64,000 nucleotides of DNA from JADJOM01 sp046327715 (GCA_046327715.1 JAXLXY010000002.1:62001-126000); one strand, 5' to 3'; positions 43,318 through 52,140 are shown, numbered from the stretch's first letter. Notes: generated by a model from the letters alone, not told the origin. Made by a program: numbers and translations.

Positions 43318-44394
43318 ATGACGCTCCACCCGCTCCACGGCCACGCCGCCGAACAGGCCCGCGTGATCCGCGCCCTCAAGGAGGGGCGACTCCCCCAGGG
43401 CATCCTGATCACCGGCCCGGCGGGAGTCGGAAAGCAGCGGTTCGGGCTGTGGCTCGGCCAGGCCATCCTGTGCGAGGCCCCCGACCGGCCATGCGGGACC
43501 TGCCAGTCCTGCCGTCAGGTGCTCGGGCTCGCCCACCCTGACCTGCACTGGATGGTTCCGGTGGCGCGCCCCAAGGCCTCCGAGCCGGACAAGCAGGTTG
43601 AGGAACTGGCCGATACGCTGGGCCAGTTAATGGAAGAGCGGCGCCAGAACCCCCTGTACGAGGCGCCGGACGGCCTGGCGGGCCACTTCGTGGCCACCGC
43701 GCGCCTGCTCCAGCGCCGGGCGGCGCTGACGCCCGCCCAGGGCCGCCGCAAGGTGTTTCTGCTGGGCTTCGCGGAGCGGCTGGTGCCCCAGGAGTCGAGT
43801 CCGGAGGCGGCCAACGCCCTCCTCAAGCTGCTCGAGGAGCCGCCAGCCGATAGCCAGTTCCTCCTTACCACGGAGGACGCCAACCGGTTGCTGCCGACCA
43901 TCCGCTCGCGGCTGGTCCCGCTCCGGCTGGGGCGCCTCCCGGATGCGGAGGTGGAGCGGTTTCTGGCCACCCACGCAGGCCTCGCCGGGGCCGCCCTCCG
44001 GGAGCGGGTGCTGCGAGGCCGCGGGTCAATCGGCCGGGCACTCGCCGCCGGCGATGCCGGCCAGAAGGCCGGGCGGGCCGCGGAGGAGGTGCTGCAGGCG
44101 GTGGTGGCCGGACCGGGCGCAGGTGCCGAGCGGGCCCTCAAGCAGGGGCCGTTCGCGGCCCGGGGCGACTTCACCGCCATGCTCGATGCCCTCGCGGAGC
44201 AGCTCTCCCGCCTGGCCCGGGGCACCGACGGAAGCGGCCCGGCCTTCGAGGGCCTCAGGCGGCGGCCCAGCCTCGACGCCCTCGTGGCCGCACAGGCCCG
44301 GGTGGCCGAAGCGCGGGACGCCGCACAGGGCAACGTGAACCCCCAGCTGCTGCTGGCGACGCTGACCGAGGACCTGGCGGAGGTGCTGGCGTGA
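43318..44394 (+). CDS. holB: DNA polymerase III delta' subunit
   Basis: The 358-residue clamp-loader protein has a AAA+ N-terminal domain. It shows GPAGVGKQ in the P-loop place (the Thr after Lys is Gln, as expected for the non-hydrolysing delta' subunit), the zinc module CGTCQSCRQV with an earlier Cys (LCEAPDRPC), ALLKLLEEPPADSQFLLTT, and TIRSRLVPLRLGRL (sensor 1/SRC-like SRL). Residues 200-358 form the lid and collar. It opens the sliding clamp together with delta and gamma/tau. A large insertion around 85-130 is not typical of small delta' proteins. moaC overlaps its end by 4 nt. Confidence 0.88.
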   Translation: MTLHPLHGHAAEQARVIRALKEGRLPQGILITGPAGVGKQRFGLWLGQAILCEAPDRPCGTCQSCRQVLGLAHPDLHWMVPVARPKASEPDKQVEELADTLGQLMEERRQNPLYEAPDGLAGHFVATARLLQRRAALTPAQGRRKVFLLGFAERLVPQESSPEAANALLKLLEEPPADSQFLLTTEDANRLLPTIRSRLVPLRLGRLPDAEVERFLATHAGLAGAALRERVLRGRGSIGRALAAGDAGQKAGRAAEEVLQAVVAGPGAGAERALKQGPFAARGDFTAMLDALAEQLSRLARGTDGSGPAFEGLRRRPSLDALVAAQARVAEARDAAQGNVNPQLLLATLTEDLAEVLA

Positions 44395-44870
44395 GCCTGA
44401 GTCATGTGGATGAAGCCGGCCGGGCCAGGATGGTGGACGTGGGCGAGAAGGCCTCCAGCCGCCGGGTGGCGGTCGCGGAGGGGGTGGTCCGCATGAGCGC
44501 GGCGGCATTTGCCCTGGTGCGCGACAACCAGGTCGCCAAGGGCGATGTGCTGCGGATCGCGGAGGTGGCCGGCACCATGGCGGCCAAGCGGACGAGCGAC
44601 CTGGTGCCGCTCTGCCATCCGCTACCGCTCGAGGTGATCAGGCTGGAATGCACGGCCGACGAGACCCTTCCCGGGGTCCGGGTCGTGGCAACCGCGGTGA
44701 CGACCGGCAAGACCGGCGTCGAGATGGAGGCGCTGACCGCGGTGTCGGTCGCCTGCCTCACCGTGTACGACATGGTGAAGGCGGCCGACAGGGCAATGGT
44801 GATTGACGGGATCCGGTTGCTGGAAAAGACCGGAGGAACCCGGGGCGACTGGCGCAGGGACCCGCGGTAG
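44391..44870 (+). CDS. moaC: Cyclic pyranopterin monophosphate synthase MoaC
   Basis: The 159-residue protein has all MoaC marks: MVDVGEKASSRRVAVAEG, GDVLRIAEVAGTMAAKRTSD, LVPLCHPLPLE (active-site His), TGVEMEALTAVSVACLTVYDM and KAADRAM near the end with the catalytic Lys. It converts the MoaA product to cyclic pyranopterin monophosphate in molybdenum cofactor synthesis. It starts with GTG overlapping holB. No other moa genes are in the window, so the pathway is scattered. Confidence 0.95.
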   Translation: MSLSHVDEAGRARMVDVGEKASSRRVAVAEGVVRMSAAAFALVRDNQVAKGDVLRIAEVAGTMAAKRTSDLVPLCHPLPLEVIRLECTADETLPGVRVVATAVTTGKTGVEMEALTAVSVACLTVYDMVKAADRAMVIDGIRLLEKTGGTRGDWRRDPR

Positions 44871-44909
44871 GTCCGCGGCCCGCGCCCGCACCCGACAACT
44901 GGAGGATAC

Positions 44910-45599
44910 ATGAGCAACGACGTCATCGACCCGCACGGCCGTGCCCGCTGGACCCGGCGCCTGCTCGCGAGGGGGGTGGCCCTGCTGGCCGCCACCCTGC
45001 TGATCAGCGCGCTCGCCGGGTCGAGCTCGGCGGCGCGTGCCGCCGATCCGCCGTCGCCGAGCCTGGGGATGGTGGCCGATGAAGTCCGGGCCATCAACCA
45101 GCGGCTGGAGTCCACCCGCGAGGAGCTGGCGGTGGCGCGGGCGCAGGTTGATCGTGCCGACGCGGTCATCCGCTATTCGGGCCGGTACCAGATCCCCGCG
45201 GACCTCGCGGCGGCCATCTACGACATCGCCTTGAGCGAGGGCGTGGAAACCGACGTCGCGTTCCGCCTGGTGAAGATCGAGAGCAACTTCAAGCCGACCG
45301 CCCTGTCGAACAAGGGCGCCATCGGCTACACCCAGATCCAGGCGGCCACCGCGCGCTTCTACGAGCCCGGCCTCGGCGAGGACCAGCTGTACGAGCGGGA
45401 CGTGAACCTGCGGCTCGGGTTCCGCTTCCTGCGCGACCTCACCCGGCGCTACGGCGGCGACCTCGAACTCGCCCTGGTGGCGTACAATCGCGGCCCGGGC
45501 AAGGTCGAGGAGATCCTGCTGCAGGGTGGCGACCCCTCGAACGGCTACGCCGAGGCGGTGCTCAAGGGCACCCGCCACGACTCGACCACCGCGAACTGA
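44910..45599 (+). CDS. Lytic transglycosylase (SLT family), exported
   Basis: The 229-residue protein has an N-terminal signal/anchor (RLLARGVALLAATLLISALAG), a short coiled coil (EVRAINQRLESTREEL) and a C-terminal SLT domain from about residue 100. Catalytic Glu124 lies in VKIESNFKPTALSNKGAIG, followed by YTQIQAATARFY and ALVAYNRGPGKV. It cleaves the glycan strand of peptidoglycan to 1,6-anhydro ends. GGAGG stands 5 nt before the ATG. A strong hairpin separates it from a second, convergent transglycosylase gene. Confidence 0.9.
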   Translation: MSNDVIDPHGRARWTRRLLARGVALLAATLLISALAGSSSAARAADPPSPSLGMVADEVRAINQRLESTREELAVARAQVDRADAVIRYSGRYQIPADLAAAIYDIALSEGVETDVAFRLVKIESNFKPTALSNKGAIGYTQIQAATARFYEPGLGEDQLYERDVNLRLGFRFLRDLTRRYGGDLELALVAYNRGPGKVEEILLQGGDPSNGYAEAVLKGTRHDSTTAN

Positions 45600-45618
45600 C
45601 CTTCGGCGCGGGACGGAC

Positions 45619-45661
45619 AAGCAGACGGGCGGGCTCCGCAGGGGAGCCCGCCCGTCTGCTT
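45619..45661. terminator. Strong bidirectional terminator hairpin
   Basis: A perfect 19-bp stem (45619-45637 with 45643-45661) has a 5-nt loop and AA/TT at its base. It lies between the stops of two convergent transglycosylase genes (45599 and 45679). The flanking T-runs are short. Confidence 0.75.
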
Positions 45662-45678
45662 GCCGGGAGGTGCGGTGG

Positions 45679-47433
45679 TCAGGGGATGCGCAGCCGGGCG
45701 CCCGCCTTGAGCACGTCCTGCTCCGACATGCCATTGGCCGTCCGGAGTGCCGACAGCGTCACGCCGTAGCGCCGCGCGATGGTGGACAGCGTCTCGCCCC
45801 GGCGCACGACATGGGTCTGCCCCCCGGCGGAAGCCGTGGCCGGCCGCGGGGAGGTGGCGCGGGACGTCGCGGCCGGAGCGGCCGGGGCGGGCACCCGGAT
45901 CACCTGGCCCGCCCGGAGCAGCTCCCGCGAGCCCATCGCATTGAGGGAGCGGAGCCGCGTCACGGTCGTGTGGTAGCGTTCGGCGAGCTCGGAGAGGGTC
46001 TCCCCGCTGCGCACCCGGTAGCGGATGGTGGTCGAGGTGGACGCCGCCGATGCCGTGCCCACCACCGTGGCCGGTTCGGCCACGTTCGGCACGTAACTCG
46101 TGGGAATCAGCAGCCGGGTCCCGGTCCGGAGCCGCGTCAGGCGGACCCCGGGGTTCGCGTCCTGGATGAGACGGGTCGTGACCCGGTACAGCCGCGCGAT
46201 TGCCGCCACCGTCTGGCCGCGAACCACCGTGTGCTCGACGAAGCTGACGCGGTCCTTCGCGGCCAGGGCAGCGTACCGCACCGCCACGCTGTCGCCCGTG
46301 CCGGCGGGGAGCCGGACCACGGCCTCATGCCGGGGCGGCGTGACCAGGCGGAGGAAGTGCGGGTTGAGTTCGCGCAGCGCGGCCACCGAGGTGTCCGCCA
46401 GCCGGGCGAGGACGTCGAGGCCGGTCGCGTCGGGCACCACGATTGAATCGTATGCCAGCGGCTCGACCGCCTCGGGCCGGGCGAAGCCATACTTTTCCGG
46501 CTGCTTGGCGATCAGCGCCGCAGCGATGAGCTTGGGGACGTAGTCCTTGGTCTCGCGCCGGAGGAAGCGGGTGTCGTAGAGGCGGAAGAAGGCGGCGTCG
46601 GGGTTGTCCTCTTCCTCGTCATCGTCGTCGCCCATGCGGCGGAGGCCCCGCCCCACCTTGCCGGCGCCCGCGTTGTACGCGGCGGCGGCCAGGTACATCG
46701 AGCCGAACCGGTCCCGCAGGTCGGCAAGGTGCCGCGCGGCGGCATCGGTGGCCCGCACCGGGTCGCGGCGCTCGTCCACCCACGAGTCGATCCGGAGCCC
46801 GTAGAGCTTGGCCGTCCCCTTCATGAACTGCCACATCCCGGTGGCCCGCGCCCGGCTCACCGCCGTGTTGGAATAGCCGCTCTCGATCAGCGCCAGGTAC
46901 ACCATGTCCTCGGGCACGCTGTTCTCGCGCAGCTTGGCGCGGATCATCGGCTCGTAACGCGGCATGCGCTGCAGCCAGACGTTCATCCGCTCGCGCGCCG
47001 GGCCCTGGAAGAAATCGAGGTAGTACTGCACCCGCGCGTGGGTGCCGTAGGTCTCGACGTCGATGTCGTAGGTGACTTCCCCGCCCGCGGCATTGGCGCC
47101 GCCAGGCGTGGTGGACGCGGCCCCGTCATCCGCCCCGCTGTCGAGCGGCTCCGGATGCGAGGTGGCCAGCTGCTCAAGGATGGCCGCGTCGGCGGCGGAA
47201 TCGGGGTCGACCGCGACCGGCTCCAGGCTATCGACGATCAGGGAATCATCGAGCGACGACGCCGCCGGCCCACTGTCGGCCAGGGCCACCATCGGCGCCG
47301 CCGGGACGGGGGCGCCAGCCGCCGCGGGCTCCGACCCCGGCGACGGGGCGGGGACCGGCGCTGGGGAGGGCTGCTGACTCCCACCGCACGCCACCAGCAA
47401 TCCTGCCAGCACCCAGGAGCGCCATGCCGTCAT
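45679..47433 (-). CDS. Membrane-bound lytic transglycosylase with LysM repeats (MltD-like)
   Basis: The 584-residue lipoprotein (signal SWVLAGLLVACGGS) has a low-complexity Ala/Pro/Asp region to about residue 115. The SLT domain follows, with catalytic Glu in ALIESGYSNTAVSRARATGM, QFMKGTAKLYGL and AAAAYNAGAGKVGRGL. Three LysM domains come near the end, seen as VVRGQTVAAIARLY, RVRSGETLSELAERYHTT and VVRRGETLSTIARRYGVT. It cleaves peptidoglycan while the LysM domains hold on to glycan. An acidic DDDDEEED insert follows the active site region. Its length is slightly above MltD. No promoter or Shine-Dalgarno is clear. Confidence 0.92.
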   Translation of the reverse strand: MTAWRSWVLAGLLVACGGSQQPSPAPVPAPSPGSEPAAAGAPVPAAPMVALADSGPAASSLDDSLIVDSLEPVAVDPDSAADAAILEQLATSHPEPLDSGADDGAASTTPGGANAAGGEVTYDIDVETYGTHARVQYYLDFFQGPARERMNVWLQRMPRYEPMIRAKLRENSVPEDMVYLALIESGYSNTAVSRARATGMWQFMKGTAKLYGLRIDSWVDERRDPVRATDAAARHLADLRDRFGSMYLAAAAYNAGAGKVGRGLRRMGDDDDEEEDNPDAAFFRLYDTRFLRRETKDYVPKLIAAALIAKQPEKYGFARPEAVEPLAYDSIVVPDATGLDVLARLADTSVAALRELNPHFLRLVTPPRHEAVVRLPAGTGDSVAVRYAALAAKDRVSFVEHTVVRGQTVAAIARLYRVTTRLIQDANPGVRLTRLRTGTRLLIPTSYVPNVAEPATVVGTASAASTSTTIRYRVRSGETLSELAERYHTTVTRLRSLNAMGSRELLRAGQVIRVPAPAAPAATSRATSPRPATASAGGQTHVVRRGETLSTIARRYGVTLSALRTANGMSEQDVLKAGARLRIP

Positions 47434-47683
47434 GGGATGGTTGCCTTTCGCGTTGCGGACCCCGCCCGCGGTACGGGCGATGCCTCGGCGTGGTGGCGAG
47501 TGGGGGACCGGATGGCCGGGCCCTGAACCCGGCCAAATCAGCTTGCAAGAAACCTGCGAGCCGGGGAAAAGAGAACCCCGCTTCGGTCGATGTTCGGCGT
47601 TACGGATTGGGACGCAGCCCGCCCACGCGAAATGAGATGGTCCGGGCTTTTCTCAAGATGCGGCGGCCCGGGCTCCAGTCGCG

Positions 47684-48106
47684 TCAGCGCATGAAGAAGC
47701 GGTTGCCCAGGATGCGGTTGGTGGCGTTGAGGACGGCCAGGGCCGCGCCCCGCGAGGGGTCGGCGTCCGGGGTGAGGAAGCAGCCTACCAGGCGCTGGGC
47801 GTCGTTCTGGTTAGGCAGGGCCAGCGAGACGATGACGACGTTGGCGTCGAAGGCCCGGACGGCCTTGACGCCCAGCAGCTCGAACTTGAGCTCCCCCTGC
47901 ACCGCCTTGGTGAGCGCCATCACGCAGGCTTCGGCGGCGCAGCGCAGCTCGCCCGCCTGACTGGTCAGCCCCTCGGAGACCCCCTCGAACTCGGTGTTGT
48001 CCAGCCAGCTGAGCACCACCCGCGCACGGCAGCGCCCGGTGGCCAGGCGATCGAGGGCGAACTCGGCAAACCTCAGGCGATCGGGAAGTCGGGGTTCGGC
48101 TGGCAT
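47684..48106 (-). CDS. Uncharacterised 140-residue protein
   Basis: I do not recognise this protein. With ATG at 48106 it has 140 residues, few Arg-rich artefacts and balanced amino-acid use, which argues it is real. Seen are RFAEFALDRLATGRCRARVVLSW, FEGVSEGLTSQAGELRCAAEA, VIVSLALPNQNDAQRLVGCF and a helical end with RILGNRFFMR. The frame continues upstream to 48262, but that part would cover the start of the divergent serine hydrolase gene. It looks like a small cytoplasmic alpha/beta protein. The 250 nt between it and the transglycosylase gene show nothing clear. Confidence 0.6.
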   Translation of the reverse strand: MPAEPRLPDRLRFAEFALDRLATGRCRARVVLSWLDNTEFEGVSEGLTSQAGELRCAAEACVMALTKAVQGELKFELLGVKAVRAFDANVVIVSLALPNQNDAQRLVGCFLTPDADPSRGAALAVLNATNRILGNRFFMR

Positions 48107-48144
48107 CGGGTGACGGGGCCTCGGCAGATGCGACCATCCGGGAA

Positions 48145-48150
48145 TACCTT
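48145..48150 (+). promoter_or_regulatory. Candidate leaderless -10 element of the serine hydrolase gene
   Basis: TACCTT ends 6 nt before the ATG at 48157 with CAAGGT between, so a start codon at the transcript end is expected. Confidence 0.5.
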
Positions 48151-48156
48151 CAAGGT

Positions 48157-49068
48157 ATGCGAAAGCCGTGCCTCCTTCCCGCCCTGCTCGGGCCGCTGCT
48201 GTGGTCGGCGCCGGCCCTCGCCGGCCAGCAGGCCGCCGGCCTCGAGGCCGAAGTCCGGTCACGGATCGCGCGCGAACCCGCGCTGGTGGCCGTGGCGTAC
48301 TACGACCCGGTGACCCGCGACACGCTCCTGGTCGAGGGGCTCACCCGCGTCCACGCCGCCAGCACCATGAAGGTCCCGGTCCTCATCGAACTGGGCCGAC
48401 GGGTCGAGTCGGGGGAGCTGCGCTGGACCGACACCCTGCCGGTCCGGAACCGCTTTCACTCGATCGTGGATGGTTCGGAGTTCCGGCTGGACCCGGCCGA
48501 AGACTCCGATTCAACCCTCTATGCGCGGGAGGGCCGTGGGGTGGCGATCCTGGAGCTCGCCCGCCTGATGATCGCCCGGAGCAGCAACCTGGCGACCAAC
48601 CTCCTGATCGAGCGGCTCGACCCCACCCGCGTGAACACCACGGCCCATGCCCTGGGCGCCGACTCGATCGCGGTGCTGCGCGGGGTGGAGGACACCAAGG
48701 CCTACGCGCTCGGGCGCAACAACACGACGACCGCCCGTGACCTGGCCCGGTTGCTCGACGCGCTCGCGCGCGGGCGCGCCGCCGGTCCGGCCACCACGGC
48801 GGTGCTGCTGGAGCTGCTCCTGGCGCAGGAATTCAATGCCGGGATCCCCGCCGGGCTCCCGCCCGGCGTCCGGGTGGCGCACAAGACCGGCGAGATCACC
48901 GGCATCACCCACGACGCGGCGATCGTCTATCCCCCGGCGCGGGGGCCGTACGTCCTCGTGATCCTGACGCGGGGATACACAGACCGGCGGGAGGCTGAAC
49001 GGCTGATGGCGGAGCTGTCGGGGATGGTCTACCGCTGGGCGGTGCGGCGGCCGGACCCGAGGGAATAG
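48157..49068 (+). CDS. Class A beta-lactamase-like serine hydrolase, secreted
   Basis: The 303-residue protein has a signal peptide (PALLGPLLWSAPALAG) and the penicillin-recognising motifs SxxK (Ser69-Thr-Met-Lys72), SxN (Ser142-Ser-Asn144, in place of SDN) and KTG (Lys243-Thr-Gly). A Glu in GVEDTKAY (Glu178) is 36 residues after Ser142, the same spacing as between Ser130 and Glu166 in class A beta-lactamases, but the Asn170 partner is not seen. It could be a beta-lactamase, a D,D-peptidase or an esterase; the family is broad. It stands alone behind its own TACCTT box. Confidence 0.82.
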   Translation: MRKPCLLPALLGPLLWSAPALAGQQAAGLEAEVRSRIAREPALVAVAYYDPVTRDTLLVEGLTRVHAASTMKVPVLIELGRRVESGELRWTDTLPVRNRFHSIVDGSEFRLDPAEDSDSTLYAREGRGVAILELARLMIARSSNLATNLLIERLDPTRVNTTAHALGADSIAVLRGVEDTKAYALGRNNTTTARDLARLLDALARGRAAGPATTAVLLELLLAQEFNAGIPAGLPPGVRVAHKTGEITGITHDAAIVYPPARGPYVLVILTRGYTDRREAERLMAELSGMVYRWAVRRPDPRE

Positions 49069-49077
49069 GGGCCGGAC

Positions 49078-49329
49078 TCAGCCCGGCCGGCTGGCGATGT
49101 GACGGGCCAGCACCGCGGCGACCCGGTCATCGGAGAGACGGTCGGCCTGGGCATAGAGGTCCGAGCGCGAGCTCGACTCGAGCTCGGTATCGGCCCAGAC
49201 GGCGCGCCGCGGCTCCCCCGCACACCGGCAGCTGAGCAGGAGCCGCCAGGCACGGGTGCTGGCCGTCCGCTCCGCCACGGGAGCGACCGACCACCGGGTC
49301 TCGCCAATCGTCACTTCTTTCCAGGCCAT
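49078..49329 (-). CDS. Small uncharacterised protein, 83 residues
   Basis: The ATG at 49329 gives an 83-residue protein (MAWKEVTIGETRWSVAPVAE and on) with two beta-hairpin-like segments, a C-x-C pair (LSCRCAG) and a helical acidic end (DRLSDDRVAAVLARHIA). The earlier open frame to 49536 is Gly/Arg-rich and was discarded. A possible promoter lies 35 nt before the ATG. No family is recognised. It is convergent with the serine hydrolase gene, 9 nt apart. Confidence 0.55.
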   Translation of the reverse strand: MAWKEVTIGETRWSVAPVAERTASTRAWRLLLSCRCAGEPRRAVWADTELESSSRSDLYAQADRLSDDRVAAVLARHIASRPG

Positions 49330-49363
49330 GGGACGCTCAGGGGGAAGGCCGTTCGGGGGCGCG

Positions 49364-49392
49364 AATGTCTCCCCCGGTACCGGACATGTCAA
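49364..49392 (-). promoter_or_regulatory. Possible promoter of the 83-residue protein gene
   Basis: On the minus strand a perfect TTGACA (49387-49392) is followed after 17 nt by GACATT (49364-49369), a weak -10. The distance to the ATG at 49329 is 34 nt. The rest of 49393-49555 shows nothing recognisable. Confidence 0.4.
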
Positions 49393-49555
49393 GAGGCGTG
49401 CCGTCGGGTTCATGCCGCGAACGGCGGTTCCGGCCCCGTCGGCCCCTCCCTCCCGGAACGCGGCCCGGGCCCGGGCTTTCTCACCGCGGCCGCCGGGTCC
49501 GCCCCCCGGGGGAAACCGGACGGTGACCGCCGTCACGGCTGCCTGACACCGGGCA

Positions 49556-50974
49556 TCAGAGCCCCCAACGCACGATCCGCCGCAGCAGCCGGCCGCCGAG
49601 CCCCTGGAGCGCGGCGCGACGGGACTGGTTGGCGGCCCGCAGGATGCCCTCGCTCATGGTGGGATAGGGATAGACGAGGGCGGTGAGGTCGCCCAGCGAG
49701 AGCCGCTGCTGGAGGGCCAGCGCCACCGTGGTGATCAGTTCGCCCGCGGCGGCCCCGACGACCAGCCCCCCGAGCAGCCGTCCCCGCCGGGACGCGAGGA
49801 GCTTGACGAAGCCGTCCGTCCGCCGATCCGTCAGGGCGCGGTCGAGGTCGGCGAAGTCCTGCCGCCAGACCTGTCCCCCCTGGGCCCGGACCTCGGCCTC
49901 CGACATACCCACGGCGGCCACTTCCGGATCGGTGTAGGTGACGCGCGGCACCCGGCGATAGTCCGCGCGCGCGGGGAACGGCGTCAGGGCGTCCCGCAGC
50001 ACGAGCTTTGCCTGGTAATCGGCCACATGGGTGAAGCGGGGGCCCCCCGTGACGTCGCCGGCGGCCCAGATCCCCCGGACATTGGTCCGGAGGCGGTGGT
50101 CCACCTGGATGTTCCCCTCGTCGAGCGCCACGCCGGCCTGGTCGAGCCCCAGCCCGTCGATGGCAGACCGCCGCCCGGTGGCGACCAGGAGCGTCTCGTG
50201 GATCGACTCGGTCGGCGCCCCCGATGGTTCCCGCCAGCGTACCAGCCTGGCCCCATCCCGCCGCTCCACGCGCTCGATCGTGACGCCGGTGCGCACGGTG
50301 ACGCCCTCGGCGAGGAGCCGGGCCCGCACGATCGCACCGGCCTCCGGATCCTCGCCGGGCAGCAGCGTCTCACGCGCCTCGAACAGCTCGACGGGAATGC
50401 CCAGGCGCTGGAACGCCTGGGCCAGCTCCACGCCGATCGGGCCGCCGCCGATGATGCCGAGCGAGGCGGGCGCGGCGGTGAGATCGAAGATGGTATCGGA
50501 GGTGAGGTAGCCTGCCCCGGCGAGGCCGGGAATGGGCGGGGCGCTGGGCACCGACCCGGTAGCGAGCACGAGGCGGGGAGCCTCGAGCACCCGATCCCCG
50601 ACGCGCACCTGCCGGGCGTCGAGCAGGGTGGCTTCGCCGAAGACCACCTCCACGCCGAGGGCGCGGAAGCGTGCCGGGTCGTCGTGCACGCTCACCGCCT
50701 CACGGGCCGTCCGGAGCGACGCCATGACCAGCTCCAGGTCCACCGGGCGCGCCTTGCCCAGGATGCCGAGGCGGCCGCTGTCCCGGCGGACCTGCGCGGC
50801 ATGGGCACTGGCCAGGAGCGCCTTGCTCGGGACACAACCGGTCCAGAGGCAGTCGCCGCCCAGGCGGTGGCGCTCCACGAGCGCCACCCGGGCGCCGAGA
50901 TAGGATGCGCCCGCCGCGGTGACGAGGCCGGCCGTGCCGCCGCCGATGGCGATGAGGTCGAACGTGTCGGACAT
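49556..50974 (-). CDS. Pyridine nucleotide-disulfide oxidoreductase (MerA/Lpd-like)
   Basis: The 472-residue flavoprotein has the class I layout: FAD site IGGGTAGLVTA, redox-active pair in GGDCLWTGCVPSKALL, NAD(P) site IGGGPIGVELA, ATG and second FAD loop IWAAGDVTGG, and a dimerisation domain. The usual C-terminal HxHPTxSE active-site stretch reads YPYPTMSEGIL, so the catalytic His is Tyr. The C-terminal Cys pair of mercuric reductase is absent. Related proteins are often called mercuric reductase although the activity is unproven. GGAG lies before the ATG. It stands alone, 74 nt after the aminotransferase start region on the same strand. Confidence 0.82.
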   Translation of the reverse strand: MSDTFDLIAIGGGTAGLVTAAGASYLGARVALVERHRLGGDCLWTGCVPSKALLASAHAAQVRRDSGRLGILGKARPVDLELVMASLRTAREAVSVHDDPARFRALGVEVVFGEATLLDARQVRVGDRVLEAPRLVLATGSVPSAPPIPGLAGAGYLTSDTIFDLTAAPASLGIIGGGPIGVELAQAFQRLGIPVELFEARETLLPGEDPEAGAIVRARLLAEGVTVRTGVTIERVERRDGARLVRWREPSGAPTESIHETLLVATGRRSAIDGLGLDQAGVALDEGNIQVDHRLRTNVRGIWAAGDVTGGPRFTHVADYQAKLVLRDALTPFPARADYRRVPRVTYTDPEVAAVGMSEAEVRAQGGQVWRQDFADLDRALTDRRTDGFVKLLASRRGRLLGGLVVGAAAGELITTVALALQQRLSLGDLTALVYPYPTMSEGILRAANQSRRAALQGLGGRLLRRIVRWGL

Positions 50975-51048
50975 GGCGGCTCCGTGGCCGACCGCGGGCC
51001 CGGGGCCGGGAGGGGGGCGCCGGGACGGCGTCCCGGCCCCCGGTGACG

Positions 51049-51903
51049 TCAGCTGCGGACCAGCTGCTGGAAGCGCGCCCGGATGTCGCGGGTGATGGGA
51101 CCGGCCTTGCCGGCGCCGATGATGCGGCCATCGACCATGCGGATCGGGGCCACTTCGGCGGCGGTGCCGGTGAGGAAGGCCTCATCGGCGGTGTAGAGGT
51201 CGTACCGGTTGAGCATGGTTTCCTGCAGCGGGTAGCCCGCCTGCCGCGCCAGCTCCACGATGGTATCGCGGGTGACGCCGCGGAGCTGGCCGGCGAAGAC
51301 CGGCGGCGTGAGCAGGGCGCCATTCTTCCACACGAACAGGTTCATGCCGGTGGCCTCGGCGATGTGCCCGGCGCTGTCGAGCATGATGGCATCGTCGGCG
51401 CCCGCATTGGTCGCCTCGACCTTGGCCATGATGTGGTTCAGGTAGTTCAGCGACTTGACCCGGGGCGAGAGCGCTTCCCGCTGGTTGATCGGGGTGCCGG
51501 CGGTGACCAGTGTGAGTCCCTGCTCGTACCGTTCGGCCGGCCAGATCGCGATCGTGTCGAAGATGATGATGATCGAGGCCCGGGGACACTTCCGCGGGTC
51601 CAGGCCGAGGTCGCCGACGCCGCGGGTGACCACGTGGCGCAGGTAGCCCTCGGTGAGGCCCGACCGCTGCACGCCCTCTTCCGTGACCCGGATCATCTCC
51701 TCCCGGGACATCGGCACCTCGAGCAGGATGGCCTTGGCGGAGTCGTAGAGCCGGTGGACATGCTCGGCCAGCTTGAAGGTCTTGCCGCCGTAGACGCGCA
51801 TGCCCTCGAAGACGCCGTCGCCGTAGAGGAGTCCGTGGTCGAACACGGAGATCTTGGCGGATGCCTTGTCCAGCCACTGGCCATCGAGGTAGATCAGCGT
51901 CAC
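51049..51903 (-). CDS. ilvE: Branched-chain amino acid aminotransferase (class IV PLP)
   Basis: The 284-residue enzyme shows IYLDGQWLDKASAKISVFDHGLLYGDGVFEG-type start (given in part), the PLP lysine in RVKSLNYLNHIMAKVEA, EATGMNLFVWKNG and FLTGTAAEVAPI. It makes leucine, isoleucine and valine from their keto acids, or degrades them. D-amino-acid and ADC lyase relatives share the fold, but the SLNYL and TGTAAEV motifs fit IlvE. The start at GTG 51903 has GAGGGCAGG before it; a longer frame to 51999 adds an unlikely Arg-rich leader. Confidence 0.9.
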   Translation of the reverse strand: MTLIYLDGQWLDKASAKISVFDHGLLYGDGVFEGMRVYGGKTFKLAEHVHRLYDSAKAILLEVPMSREEMIRVTEEGVQRSGLTEGYLRHVVTRGVGDLGLDPRKCPRASIIIIFDTIAIWPAERYEQGLTLVTAGTPINQREALSPRVKSLNYLNHIMAKVEATNAGADDAIMLDSAGHIAEATGMNLFVWKNGALLTPPVFAGQLRGVTRDTIVELARQAGYPLQETMLNRYDLYTADEAFLTGTAAEVAPIRMVDGRIIGAGKAGPITRDIRARFQQLVRS

Positions 51904-52057
51904 GGTCCTGCCCTCGGACGATTCGGGAAGCCTTCGGTTCCTGCGCGTGCCGGGGGGAATGTCGCGGAGGCGGACGTGGTTGGGAAGGGCCGGGCGCACC
52001 GCTGATTGCCGGGCGCCGGATGGGGGGCAATATTGGGTCGGCGCACGGGCGGATCAG

Positions 52058-52130
52058 TGAGGGCGGTGGGACTCGAACCCACGACCTAGGGATTAAAAGT
52101 CCCTTGCTCTACCAGCTGAGCTACGCCCCC
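52058..52130 (-). tRNA. tRNA-Lys (anticodon TTT)
   Basis: On the minus strand the 73-nt sequence folds as a cloverleaf: acceptor GGGGGCG with CGCCCTC (one G-U pair), D-arm GCTC/GAGC, anticodon stem AGGGA/TCCCT around CTTTTAA, and T-arm GTGGG/CCCAC with TTCGAGT. The discriminator is A and CCA is not encoded. Confidence 0.96.
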
Positions 52131-52140
52131 TGCCGGGCCC

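Noticed and set aside
49330..49536. Longer start for the 83-residue protein
   Set aside because: The extra 69 residues are Gly/Arg/Pro-rich and the promoter-like TTGACA/GACATT pair lies inside them.
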